A DNA stretch of 10,906 nt from assembly GCA_020849155.1 (NCBI GenBank), contig JADLGU010000009.1, positions 1 through 10,906 on the forward strand. The letters run 5' to 3'. Position 1 is the stretch's first letter. Each line of letters begins with the position of its first letter. The DNA is from Rhodocyclaceae bacterium. GTDB taxonomy: Bacteria; Pseudomonadota; Gammaproteobacteria; Burkholderiales; Rhodocyclaceae. The translations under genes were made by a program, and so were the position numbers. The notes beneath the pieces are model-generated. The model did no database searches and was not told the DNA's origin. It saw only the letters and a program-made list of their open reading frames with translations. Shown piece by piece: positions 1 through 7,099 of this stretch.

Positions 1-3000
1 CACGGCGAGTATATGGATTCGACCGCGGCTCAGGGCGTCGATCCGATCCCAGCGCCCGCCCGCGGGATCCGCGCTGCGGGCATGGTTGATGCGAATCGGG
101 TGATCCTTTTTCATCCGCTCCGCGTTGACGGAAATCATCCGGTTTGCTGCGTCGATGATATTGCGGCTGGAGCGGTAGTTTTCGACAAGATAATCTGTCT
201 TGGCCTGATAGTCTTCCTGGAAGCGCCGGATGAATTCGTTGCTGGTCTGGCGAAAAGCGTAGATGTTCTGGTCGTCGTCGCCGACGGCGAGCAGGGCGAG
301 CTTGGCGTCGTTGTCCTTCAGGGTACGGCCGGCCAGCGCGCTGATCAGGGCATATTGCCTGGCATCGATGTCCTGGTATTCATCGACAAGGATATAGCGG
401 TAGCCTGCCAGCAGGCGATCTCTCAATTCGTCTGCTTCATCGGCGGTATCCGTCGTCTTGCCGCGGCCTTCCAGCAAGGCCAGCGCATCTTCCAGCATCC
501 GGTCAAAATCGGCTTCCAGGCCGCCTTCGGCAAGACGCGCCAGGCTGGTCCCCGTCAGTCGCAGAGCCATGGAATGGTAGGTCAGGACGGTAACGCCGAC
601 GGCGTCGTTGCCAACCAGACCGTACAGGCGCTGACGGATCTCCCAGGCGGCGGCGCGGTTGAATGCGAGCACCACGATGCTCGAAGCTGGCTCCCGCAGA
701 ACACGCAACAGATAGGCAACGCGGTGCACAATGACGCGCGTTTTGCCTGACCCCGGTCCGGCCAGGATCAGGCGGTTCGTCTCGCGCTTTTCCGCCACGA
801 TATTCTGCTGCAGGGGGTGCTTCAGATTATCGACTATGCGGCGATAGGATTCCTCCGTCGTGGCGCGCTCAAGCATCTCTCGGCGCCCGCCGAAGTAGCG
901 GCGTATGAAATCCGACTTAGGCAGGGTGAAATAGGCCAGCACGAAGCCGAGGGCGTCCGATAGTTTCTTCAGGCCGAGCCGCGCGTATTCCTGGATTACG
1001 TGAACCTGGAAGTTCTTTTCGCCGTAATGCTCGTCGAGCGGCTGAAAGTCAGCCGCGGTGAAACGGCGCGTGCTCTCTTCAGGGAAGATACGGATAGTCA
1101 TCGCCGAGCGGAACACGCTCTTGCCGCGGTCTAGGATCAGCACGCCGTTGTCGTGCAGGTACAGCAAAGCAGCTTCAACTGCAGCCGGTTCGTCCTTCAG
1201 CGTCGGGCCGACTTCAAGATCGGAACGTAGCGCCTCTGCAAGTTCCCCCATCTTGCATTCCACACGCAAATCAACCCCCTGCAGGCGGGCTTCGAGCCGG
1301 GAGAGCAGTGCGCCCAGCAAAACTGCTGCAACCCGTCGTCTTCTCGAAGCAATCTCTCGAATGCTCGACCAGTTGCGCAGCAATCGCACCCTCAGCACTT
1401 CTCGTCGCTGAATCCGTACGTCGAACAAGGCGCGTCGGCCGTGGCTGTCTTCTCCGAAAGGGCGCGCCAGCGACCGCATCAGGGTCAGCAATTGGTCCGG
1501 CAGAAATTCGAAGCCGGTACGCAGCCTGATCTCCTGGCAGACGGCACGCAGGTGCATGTCTTTCCATTCTCCGTCATCTGCGTCCGGCGCAAGTTCGGGG
1601 AGAAGTTCGACAAGGGCTGCTTCGAGCCTGGACAGACGATCCAGTCGGTCAAGGGAGGCGTCCTTCACGCCCTTGCGCAGAAGCACGGTCAAGGCCAGAT
1701 CGTTGGACAGTACCCCAAGCTTCTCAAGCTGGTGCAGGAGCTTGATGCATTCGTCGCTTGGCAGGCCGAGATGAATCATCAACTCGTCCGTGCTGATGCC
1801 CTCGTCCTCGCGAGCGTTGATGAGAAGCGTCAAGAGGTCGAGGTACTTTCGCCGCATGTCATCCGAAAGATTGGCGTGGGTCAGCCGTATTGACGCCTCC
1901 GCCAGGGATCCGACCTTGAGACTGCCGGGGAATACGCGGGTGTGGTTTTCATCCCGCTGGAGGAAGCGCGCACGTTCCAGCCAGGCAATGGCCGTCCTGA
2001 CCTTGGTATCGGCATCCGGCCGTTCGGCCTCGATCGAGGTTTCGATTTCATCGTCGGCCAGAATTTCCCCCGGTGTAACGACGACTTCCGTGCTTTTGGT
2101 ACGCCTCGAATAGCGACGCAGGGCACGCAGAATGCCTGCGATATCGCGGCGCGAGAGGCGCGAGCGAGCGGTAAGAGAGAACTGGGCTTCGACATCTTCC
2201 TCGTCGTAGAGCAGCACGCAGCGCGATCCGTGGCGATCACGTCCCGCCCGCCCGGCTTCCTGAAGGTAGTTTTCGAGGGAACCGGGTATTTCGGCATGAA
2301 CGACCAGGCGGACATCGGATTTGTCGACGCCCATGCCGAATGCGTTGGTTGCTGCGATCACGCGAAGGTCGCCCTTGATGAACGCATGCTGCACGTCCTT
2401 CTTGACGCCGGCATCCAGGCCGGCATGGAAATGGGCGCAGGGCCAGCCCATGTCCTTGAGGTAGGCGGAGATCTCTTCGCAACTCTTGCGGCGCGAGGCA
2501 AAAACGATGGCGCCACCCTCGGAGTTCTTGAGTTCCTGTTCAAGCAACCGATGGATGAGAGGATATTTTTCAGCCTTGCCGATGGCCATCACCTCATAGT
2601 GCAGATTCTCCCGTTCGTGTCCGCCGTCGAAGATTTCCAGCTCAAGGCCCAAGGATTCCCGAAAGTGTTCGCGCAGGTCCGCAACGACCTCTTTTTTGGC
2701 GGTGGCGGTAAAGCAGCATACGGGCGCCAAGTTCTCCAGATAACGTTCCCGGATAAAGCGGGAAACATAAAGATAGTCTGGTCTGAAATCGTTGCCCCAC
2801 TTGGAGAGACAGTGCGCCTCGTCAAATACCCAGGCGCCGATTTCCCGGTGGCGGATGGCGTCCGTGAACGCCTTGTTGCGGAACTGTTCAGGCGAGACCA
2901 GCAACAGTCCGACATCGCCAAGTCGGATCTTCTCCAGCACGTCCCGCCTCTCTGGCATGGTCAGCAGCCCGTTCAATGTGGCTCCGGTGAAAATGCCCTG

Positions 3001-4071
3001 CCTGACCAGGTTGTCAACCTGGTCTTTCATCAGCGACTGCAGTGGCGAGATGACAATGGTCAGGCTGCCGTTGCGCCAATGGCGGGACAGCGCGGGGAGC
3101 TGGAAGCAGATGGACTTGCCACCGCCGGTGGGCAAGATAGCGAGGTGAGATTTTCCGGCATAGCCTGCCAGCACGATGTCCTCTTGCAGCGAGCCGCCAT
3201 CCTTGTTAGCTGGTTCGGGGCGGAACGCAGTGAAGCCGAATAGGCGCTCGAGCTCCTTGCGCGGGTCGAGATAGGTAGTGCAATAAGCGCAGGCGGGATC
3301 ATTGCAGGGGGTCTCGCGCAGCTTGTGAATCAAGTTGCGCACCTCGGGGTATTGATAACGCACCCAGGGCGGCAAGACGGAATTGCCGCCGCTCACCCTG
3401 AGCCAAGCGAGCACATAGGCCAGGGGCTTGCTGATGTCGGTATCCTGGATTGCCGCAGACAGCACCTTGCGCATCGAAGTGGCGCAAACCTTGTCGTGGG
3501 AAATTGCGATCGCGATATCGAGAACATGGTTCGGAGCCGGAGGCAGGGCGCGTCGAAGCGTTGCGAAAAAGCTGGCCACCCCATTGCGCGGATCGCGCGT
3601 GAGGAGGTAGTGATAGCAGGCCAGCAGATCGGGAGCGGTTTCTTTCAGCGCCGTGAATGCCTGGAACTGGTCTTGCCAAAGTCTGTAAGCGAGCTTGGCG
3701 TCCTTCAGCGGATCGCTGCGTGAGTCGCTGACCAGTTTGTAATCTTTGACGAGGCTGTGATAGGGATTCTGGGGAAAAGCGATTGGGGAGAGTTCCAGCG
3801 TATCGACGACCGGCAATGCATGCAGCTTGAGCTGAGGAAATCGGGACTTGAGAATAGGAAGATCATGATGCAGCACATTGTGGCCGAGGACGAAAGCGGC
3901 GCCTTCTGTCAGGGCGTCAAGAGCTTCGGCAACATTCCCGGCCTTGCCAACATCACCCAGGCTGAGCTGCTTCCCAGTATCGGGACGCCACGCGGCCAGT
4001 TTGCGAATGTCCAGAACATCCGTTGCGGATGTCTCGATGTCGAGACTGAGGCACTTCGGTGCGAAATCCAC
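1..4071 (-). CDS. Exonuclease-RecQ-UvrD fusion helicase (C-terminus beyond window)
   Basis: The frame is open from a GTG at 4071 to base 1 (1357 codons) with no stop. An in-frame TGA at 4080-4078 bounds the start, and GAGG lies 4 nt before it. Three enzymatic modules are visible. (1) DEDD-type 3'-5' exonuclease, residues 8-130: D11-I-E13, then G63-H-N65 and H69-D-L-P72, then D124-A. (2) RecQ-like SF2 helicase, about 280-650: Walker A with K319 (LPTGGGKS), DEAH at 417-420, TATA-type motif III and QEAGRAGRDR at 604-613. (3) UvrD-like SF1 helicase, from about 1090: GPGSGKT with K1110, DEYQD from 1230, GDDDQNIYAFRQ and VENYRSS; the remaining motifs lie off the window. A Cys cluster (C256, C261, C264) links modules 1 and 2. 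I see no RecQ-type zinc cluster after motif VI. It is likely an ATP-dependent DNA-unwinding and nucleolytic enzyme, last in the WYL/HIT/HNH operon. GC is visibly lower than in its partners, suggesting a separate origin. Family assignment of the domains is secure; the biological role is inferred. Confidence 0.93.
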   Translation of the reverse strand, partial: MDFAPKCLSLDIETSATDVLDIRKLAAWRPDTGKQLSLGDVGKAGNVAEALDALTEGAAFVLGHNVLHHDLPILKSRFPQLKLHALPVVDTLELSPIAFPQNPYHSLVKDYKLVSDSRSDPLKDAKLAYRLWQDQFQAFTALKETAPDLLACYHYLLTRDPRNGVASFFATLRRALPPAPNHVLDIAIAISHDKVCATSMRKVLSAAIQDTDISKPLAYVLAWLRVSGGNSVLPPWVRYQYPEVRNLIHKLRETPCNDPACAYCTTYLDPRKELERLFGFTAFRPEPANKDGGSLQEDIVLAGYAGKSHLAILPTGGGKSICFQLPALSRHWRNGSLTIVISPLQSLMKDQVDNLVRQGIFTGATLNGLLTMPERRDVLEKIRLGDVGLLLVSPEQFRNKAFTDAIRHREIGAWVFDEAHCLSKWGNDFRPDYLYVSRFIRERYLENLAPVCCFTATAKKEVVADLREHFRESLGLELEIFDGGHERENLHYEVMAIGKAEKYPLIHRLLEQELKNSEGGAIVFASRRKSCEEISAYLKDMGWPCAHFHAGLDAGVKKDVQHAFIKGDLRVIAATNAFGMGVDKSDVRLVVHAEIPGSLENYLQEAGRAGRDRHGSRCVLLYDEEDVEAQFSLTARSRLSRRDIAGILRALRRYSRRTKSTEVVVTPGEILADDEIETSIEAERPDADTKVRTAIAWLERARFLQRDENHTRVFPGSLKVGSLAEASIRLTHANLSDDMRRKYLDLLTLLINAREDEGISTDELMIHLGLPSDECIKLLHQLEKLGVLSNDLALTVLLRKGVKDASLDRLDRLSRLEAALVELLPELAPDADDGEWKDMHLRAVCQEIRLRTGFEFLPDQLLTLMRSLARPFGEDSHGRRALFDVRIQRREVLRVRLLRNWSSIREIASRRRRVAAVLLGALLSRLEARLQGVDLRVECKMGELAEALRSDLEVGPTLKDEPAAVEAALLYLHDNGVLILDRGKSVFRSAMTIRIFPEESTRRFTAADFQPLDEHYGEKNFQVHVIQEYARLGLKKLSDALGFVLAYFTLPKSDFIRRYFGGRREMLERATTEESYRRIVDNLKHPLQQNIVAEKRETNRLILAGPGSGKTRVIVHRVAYLLRVLREPASSIVVLAFNRAAAWEIRQRLYGLVGNDAVGVTVLTYHSMALRLTGTSLARLAEGGLEADFDRMLEDALALLEGRGKTTDTADEADELRDRLLAGYRYILVDEYQDIDARQYALISALAGRTLKDNDAKLALLAVGDDDQNIYAFRQTSNEFIRRFQEDYQAKTDYLVENYRSSRNIIDAANRMISVNAERMKKDHPIRINHARSADPAGGRWDRIDALSRGRIHILAV

Positions 4072-4127
4072 GATGCCTCAGCTTATTGAATCGACCAAGA
4101 AAGAAATCGACAATTATTCGCTCCGCT
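4072..4127. other. Short AT-richer spacer between SBD-HNH and helicase genes
   Basis: This 56-bp gap is the only non-overlapping junction in the operon and is visibly richer in A and T than its flanks. It contains two direct copies of AATCGAC (4089-4095, 4105-4111) and the helicase ribosome site GAGG (4079-4076, minus strand). No terminator hairpin with a T-run is seen, so read-through from the upstream genes is expected; an internal promoter is possible but not evident. Confidence 0.4.
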
Positions 4128-5033
4128 TCATTGCCTAGCGGGGTTCTTGAATACTTGTTTCTGGTGCCACGCAAGAAACTCCGGACGCGGCAGGTAATCG
4201 GTGCTCTGTGGAAGGATAAGCCCCGCGCCATGGTAGGCCAGCATGCGCCGCGCAGTCTCGTCGCTGCCGTTCAGGTGCTGGCTGAACACCATCTGATACG
4301 TCCCCGGCAGGATCGTGAAGGCGCCCAGGTCGAAAATCTTGTGGTGCAGCGAGCAGAGCGCGATGCCGTTGGGCACGATGTCGGGGCCCTGCGCCTGGAA
4401 CCACTTGATGTGCGCGGCTTCCAGGCCGATGGTCTGGTGGCCCAGGCGTAGGTCGTGCCCGCAGACGCCGCAGCGGTACTGATAGGCGAGCAGCACCTTT
4501 TCACGGAAGGCCGGGTCGCGGTGGCGCCGGGCTTCGGCATCCATGGGCGCGGCGGAAAGATCGTCGGGCAGGCCGACGGCGGCAAGCACGTCGCCGCGAA
4601 TCGATTCCGGGAAATGCGCCTCCACGATGCGCCGGGCGATGGTCGCTACCAGTAGCGGGTCGGCCTGCAGGACCTTGCGCAGCGCCGGAGGGAATCCGCC
4701 GCGGACATGGTTGCTGCGCAGCTCGGTCAGCGTCGGCGTGGCGGCAGGCGGGCGCGAGAGGATATTCTGCGGCCCTTCCAGCTGCCACAGCCCGTCCGTC
4801 TGCAGGTGCCAGAAGGGGTAGTGGCGCGATTTGCCCGACCCGTCCGGCCCGAACTCGTTGAGCAGCGCCTTGAGGCGTGGCTCGGCATCGTTCCAGTCCT
4901 CCATCGCCGTGCTGCCGGAACTGACTTTTGCCAGGGCATGCAGCACGAGCAGCGGCTTGTGCACGGCGCGCCGGTCGCCCTGCTGCCAGACGCGCATGCG
5001 GTCGAAGGCCTTGATGATGTCGTCGCTGGTCAT
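4128..5033 (-). CDS. SBD-HNH restriction endonuclease, phosphorothioate-DNA dependent (ScoMcrA-like)
   Basis: The protein is 301 aa. Residues about 8-95 match the sulfur-binding domain of phosphorothioate-dependent enzymes: RVWQQGDRRAVHKPLLVLHAL (residues 14-34), then HYPFWHLQTDGLW (71-83), whose Tyr-Pro probably belongs to the sulfur pocket described for ScoMcrA. Residues 180-245 are an HNH nuclease: zinc ligands C188-x2-C191 and C227-x2-H230, AAHI with H208, N222 and H231, followed by FD. Known relatives cleave DNA near phosphorothioate linkages made by Dnd or Ssp systems. The ATG at 5033 overlaps the HIT stop (ATGA) and has no clear Shine-Dalgarno sequence of its own, so translation is probably coupled; a longer in-frame reading further upstream runs through the HIT gene and is not the start. 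No dnd or ssp modification genes are in the window, as expected for a type IV enzyme that attacks incoming modified DNA. Domain call is confident; sulfur dependence is inferred from family. Confidence 0.88.
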   Translation of the reverse strand: MTSDDIIKAFDRMRVWQQGDRRAVHKPLLVLHALAKVSSGSTAMEDWNDAEPRLKALLNEFGPDGSGKSRHYPFWHLQTDGLWQLEGPQNILSRPPAATPTLTELRSNHVRGGFPPALRKVLQADPLLVATIARRIVEAHFPESIRGDVLAAVGLPDDLSAAPMDAEARRHRDPAFREKVLLAYQYRCGVCGHDLRLGHQTIGLEAAHIKWFQAQGPDIVPNGIALCSLHHKIFDLGAFTILPGTYQMVFSQHLNGSDETARRMLAYHGAGLILPQSTDYLPRPEFLAWHQKQVFKNPARQ

Positions 5034-5410
5034 GGCCAGTATTTTGCCTTCTCGGGAAAAATCCAGCGGATGCCGCCGCGCGGATCGTCCCTGTCCCCGG
5101 CGTAGCGCGGAATCAGGTGCAGGTGCAGATGCGGGACCGTCTGGCCTGCGGCCGGCCCGTCGTTGATGCCGATGTTGAAGCCGTCCGGCCGGCATTCCCG
5201 CTCCAGTCCATCGCGTGCGGCGTCGAGCAGCGCGAGCATGGCCGCGCGCTCGTCCGCGCTGATGTCGAAGAACGAGCCGACATGGCGCTTCGGCAGTATC
5301 AGGGTGTGGCCGGAAGATATGGGATACGCATCCCGGATCGCCACGGCGAGTTCGTTAGCCAGAACGATCCGGCTTTCGGGCAGACGGCAGAAGGGACAGG
5401 CGTTGTTCAC
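5030..5410 (-). CDS. HIT-family nucleotide hydrolase
   Basis: The protein is 126 aa, typical for the family, starting at a GTG that overlaps the WYL stop codon (GTGA). The GGCGG-rich end of the WYL gene could serve as ribosome site. It carries C5-P-F-C8 with H35 and H43, the zinc-binding pattern of many bacterial HIT proteins, and the hallmark QTVPHLHLHLIPR with the histidine triad H94-x-H96-x-H98. H96 would be the catalytic nucleophile by family analogy. Members hydrolyse or transfer nucleoside monophosphates from dinucleoside polyphosphates, AMP-lysine or similar substrates; the substrate here cannot be told. The tail, around GGIRWIFPEKAKYW (112-125), is also familiar in this family. Its place between a regulator and a restriction enzyme suggests either cleaning up a nucleotide or adenylylated intermediate, or handling a nucleotide signal. 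That role is inference. Confidence 0.9.
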   Translation of the reverse strand: MNNACPFCRLPESRIVLANELAVAIRDAYPISSGHTLILPKRHVGSFFDISADERAAMLALLDAARDGLERECRPDGFNIGINDGPAAGQTVPHLHLHLIPRYAGDRDDPRGGIRWIFPEKAKYWP

Positions 5411-6393
5411 CTGCCGCCTTCCGCATACCGGCCGGCGATGGCCGCAGCTTCCTCGGCCACCCGCTTCCGCAACGAAGCCGGCCCCACCACCTCCACCGCC
5501 GCCCCATGCCGCAGGATATCCATCATCAGTTCCTGCGGGTGCGAGAAGGGCACTTCCAGCAGGTAGCTGCCGTCGGATTCGAATGAGCCTTTCTGTTTCG
5601 AGTGCCAACGTTCACTGGCCACCCAGCGCGCCCGCTCCGGGGTGAAGCGCAGCCTGGCCCACTTCACGTCCCGGCCGGAGAAGATGCCGTAGCCGGCGCC
5701 GAGCACCTCGTCGAGCTCCCTTTCCGACACGTCCTTCGCGCGGCTTTCCAGGATCTCGATGCGTTCGATGGCGTCCACGGCGAAGCTGCGGATGTCGTTC
5801 CGCAGGTGGCACCAGCCGTCCAGGTACCAGTTGTCGCGGTAATACACCAGGCGCTGGGGCGAGACCTCGCGCTCGGTGGGCTGGTCGTTGTAGCGGGCGC
5901 GGTAGTGGATGTGGAGGCGCTTACGGCGCAGCAGGGCCGAGCCCACCGCGGCGAAGTGCTCAAGCGGGAGGTGGCGCACCTGCACCCCGATCACGCGCAC
6001 GCGCTTCTGGACTTCGGATGCGGAATTGTCGGCGCTGCCGAGCAGTTCCTTCAGCCGGGCGATGAGCGGCCTGAGATGGGGGCCGAGGAGCCCGCCGCGG
6101 TCGAGGCCCGAGATCAGCTGCTGCATGGTGAGGAGGGCGTGAATTTCGGCGTCGTTGAACCACAGGCCGGGCAGCTCCGTCTGCATCGGCTTGCCGCTGC
6201 CGCCGTCGAGCCGATAGCCGCCCAGATCGCGGTCGAAGACGATCGGGAAATGCAGGCGGTCGCGCATGAACTGGATATCGCGGTTGAGCGTTGCCCGGGA
6301 GGCGCCGGTGCGCTCCTGCATCAGCGAGAACGGCACCACCCGCCGGTTCTTGAGAAGGGTTTCGAGCTTGTAGGTGCGTTCGTTGAGGGGCAT
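5407..6393 (-). CDS. WYL-domain transcriptional regulator (HTH-WYL-WCX)
   Basis: The protein is 328 aa. Residues 1-65 form a winged helix-turn-helix of the DeoR/HTH_11 type (LMQERTGASRATLNRDIQFM, 24-43). Residues about 145-215 are the WYL domain with W189-Y-L191 inside VYYRDNWYLDGWCHLR, and about 245-325 a WCX C-terminal domain. WYL regulators bind a nucleic-acid or nucleotide ligand and act as dimers; relatives such as BrxR and CapW repress phage-defence operons and PafBC senses DNA damage. The start at 6393 has an excellent ribosome site, GGGAGG with a 5-nt spacer. It is first in the operon with HIT, SBD-HNH and the helicase, and divergent from the HAD gene. A 20-bp palindrome lies in its 5' untranslated region, with two further copies downstream of HAD, so autoregulation and a small local regulon are likely. 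Whether it represses or activates is not shown by the sequence. Confidence 0.92.
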   Translation of the reverse strand: MPLNERTYKLETLLKNRRVVPFSLMQERTGASRATLNRDIQFMRDRLHFPIVFDRDLGGYRLDGGSGKPMQTELPGLWFNDAEIHALLTMQQLISGLDRGGLLGPHLRPLIARLKELLGSADNSASEVQKRVRVIGVQVRHLPLEHFAAVGSALLRRKRLHIHYRARYNDQPTEREVSPQRLVYYRDNWYLDGWCHLRNDIRSFAVDAIERIEILESRAKDVSERELDEVLGAGYGIFSGRDVKWARLRFTPERARWVASERWHSKQKGSFESDGSYLLEVPFSHPQELMMDILRHGAAVEVVGPASLRKRVAEEAAAIAGRYAEGGR

Positions 6394-6398
6394 GTCGT

Positions 6399-6404
6399 CC
6401 TCCC
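6399..6404 (-). promoter_or_regulatory. Shine-Dalgarno of the WYL gene
   Basis: On the minus strand GGGAGG is followed by ACGAC and then the ATG at 6393. This is the strongest ribosome site of the leftward operon and fixes the WYL start. The HIT and HNH genes behind it depend on start/stop overlaps. Confidence 0.8.
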
Positions 6405-6410
6405 GGGAGC

Positions 6411-6430
6411 CAGGCTCACGCCTTGAGACT
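6411..6430 (+). promoter_or_regulatory. Palindromic operator candidate, copy 1 (WYL/HAD divergent region)
   Basis: The sequence is CAGGCTCACGCCTTGAGACT. Arms AGGCTCA and TGAGACT are complementary at 6 of 7 positions around a 5-bp centre, a shape suited to a dimeric HTH protein. It lies between the divergent WYL and HAD genes, in the predicted 5' untranslated region of the WYL operon, about +5 to +23 from the expected start of transcription. Eighteen of 20 bases, all but the two at positions 12-13, are identical in all three copies. Operator function is inferred from repetition, symmetry and location. Confidence 0.6.
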
Positions 6431-6440
6431 AGAATGCCGC

Positions 6441-6469
6441 ATTATGCGGCTCTCATTGTTGCCGGGCAA
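6441..6469 (-). promoter_or_regulatory. Candidate sigma-70 promoter of the WYL operon
   Basis: Read on the minus strand, TTGCCC (6469-6464) is separated by exactly 17 nt from CATAAT (6446-6441), matching the consensus at 4 of 6 and 5 of 6 positions. Transcription would begin near 6434, leaving a leader of about 40 nt that contains the palindromic operator and the Shine-Dalgarno site. A perfect inverted repeat, GCCGCAT-T-ATGCGGC (6436-6450), overlaps the -10 element. No equally good promoter is visible for the HAD gene on the other strand. Confidence 0.5.
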
Positions 6470-6486
6470 GAACCCGTCGGAGGTCC

Positions 6487-6945
6487 ATGCAACCCATGAC
6501 CAAGACAAAGGGAGTGCTGTTCCTGGATTTCGACGGGGTGCTGCACCCCGCGTTCTGCCCGGAGGAGGAGCATTTCTGCCGGAGGCCGCTCTTCGAGACG
6601 GTGGTGCGCCGATTCCCGGGCGTACGCATCGTCATCTCCTCGAGCTGGCGGCGCATCTACGCGATCGATTACCTGCGCTCGCGGTTTTCCAGGGACATCG
6701 CCGAGCGGATCGTCGGCACCACGCAACTGTGGGTGCCCGACGAGCCGATGAATCGCCACCAGGAAATCATCGCTTACGTCGAGAAGCGGAAACTCGAGCA
6801 GGCCGCCTGGCTGGCGCTGGACGATTCCGCCTTCGAGTTCCCGAAAGGCTGCGCCAACCTGCTGCTTTGCGACAGCCGCTTCGGGCTGACGGAAGCGCGT
6901 GCGGAAGAACTGGCGCGGTGCCTGGCGATCCTGGCCGGGGCGTGA
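6487..6945 (+). CDS. Small HAD-like phosphatase (HAD domain of RNA-repair type)
   Basis: The protein is 152 aa. It carries HAD motif I, FLDFDGVLHP (D14 nucleophile, D16 acid/base), motif II VISSSWR (Ser 51-53) and motif IV LALDDSAFEF (D112, D113). No large cap domain is present. The short length and LDFDGVLHP/SSSWR pattern resemble stand-alone HAD proteins grouped with the HAD domain of bacterial multi-domain RNA-repair proteins. A 5' or 3' phosphate on a nucleic acid or nucleotide is therefore a reasonable but unproven substrate. CGGAGG at 6478-6483 is 3 nt from the ATG at 6487; the ATG at 6496 (12 nt away) is an alternative and would remove only MQP. The gene is transcribed away from the WYL operon and shares its intergenic operator. 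Confidence 0.85.
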   Translation: MQPMTKTKGVLFLDFDGVLHPAFCPEEEHFCRRPLFETVVRRFPGVRIVISSSWRRIYAIDYLRSRFSRDIAERIVGTTQLWVPDEPMNRHQEIIAYVEKRKLEQAAWLALDDSAFEFPKGCANLLLCDSRFGLTEARAEELARCLAILAGA

Positions 6946-7099
6946 GGCAACCGGGCAGCTTCGCCCATCTCAGTCTCACTGCGTGAGCCTGGCGGAAGGG
7001 AAGGGTGTCTTTCCCGTTAAATTTCGCGGACCCGGAACCCGCCGATGGCCGGCCTGTCCATAGCGGCAACACGACAATTCACGAGCCGGGGGCGGGAAC
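6946..7099. other. Intergenic region with operator copy 2 and a weak hairpin
   Basis: No gene is visible between the HAD stop and the next start. It contains palindrome copy 2 (6972-6991) and a short inverted repeat GGGAA (6998-7002)/TTCCC (7011-7015) followed by GTTAAATTT, which could be a weak terminator for HAD. I see no convincing -35/-10 pair for the downstream gene. Confidence 0.4.
6972..6991 (-). promoter_or_regulatory. Palindromic operator candidate, copy 2 (before the secreted-protein gene)
   Basis: Read on the minus strand it is CAGGCTCACGCAGTGAGACT, identical to copies 1 and 3 except at the two variable bases (positions 12-13). It is 26 bp behind the HAD stop and 108 bp ahead of the next gene. 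Because the CGC in the centre breaks symmetry, the copy has a direction, opposite to copies 1 and 3. Relative to its downstream gene it is oriented as copy 1 is relative to the WYL gene. Confidence 0.58.

Noticed and set aside
1916..1923. A fourth partial match to the palindrome, TTGAGACT, in the helicase gene
   Set aside because: Only the right arm is present, the left arm is missing and it lies within coding sequence, so a chance half-site is likely.
1942..3243. A 433-codon open frame on the plus strand
   Set aside because: It is antisense to the RecQ module, whose motifs on the minus strand are unambiguous; the plus translation shows no recognisable domain and is a by-product of GC-rich coding.
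3391..3404. GCTCACCCTGAGC, a short palindrome resembling the operator arms
   Set aside because: It has a 3-bp rather than 5-bp centre, shares only the CTCA/TGAG core, and lies inside the helicase gene.
5602..6426. A 274-codon plus-strand frame opposite the WYL gene
   Set aside because: The minus strand encodes a clear HTH-WYL-WCX protein with a strong ribosome site; the plus frame is low-complexity Val/Ala/Glu sequence.
6420..6446. Possible sigma-32 (heat-shock) promoter: CTTGAG followed by CCGCATTA
   Set aside because: The spacing between the two elements is only 9 nt against the usual 13-15, and copy 3 of the palindrome, with the same left part, has no matching -10.
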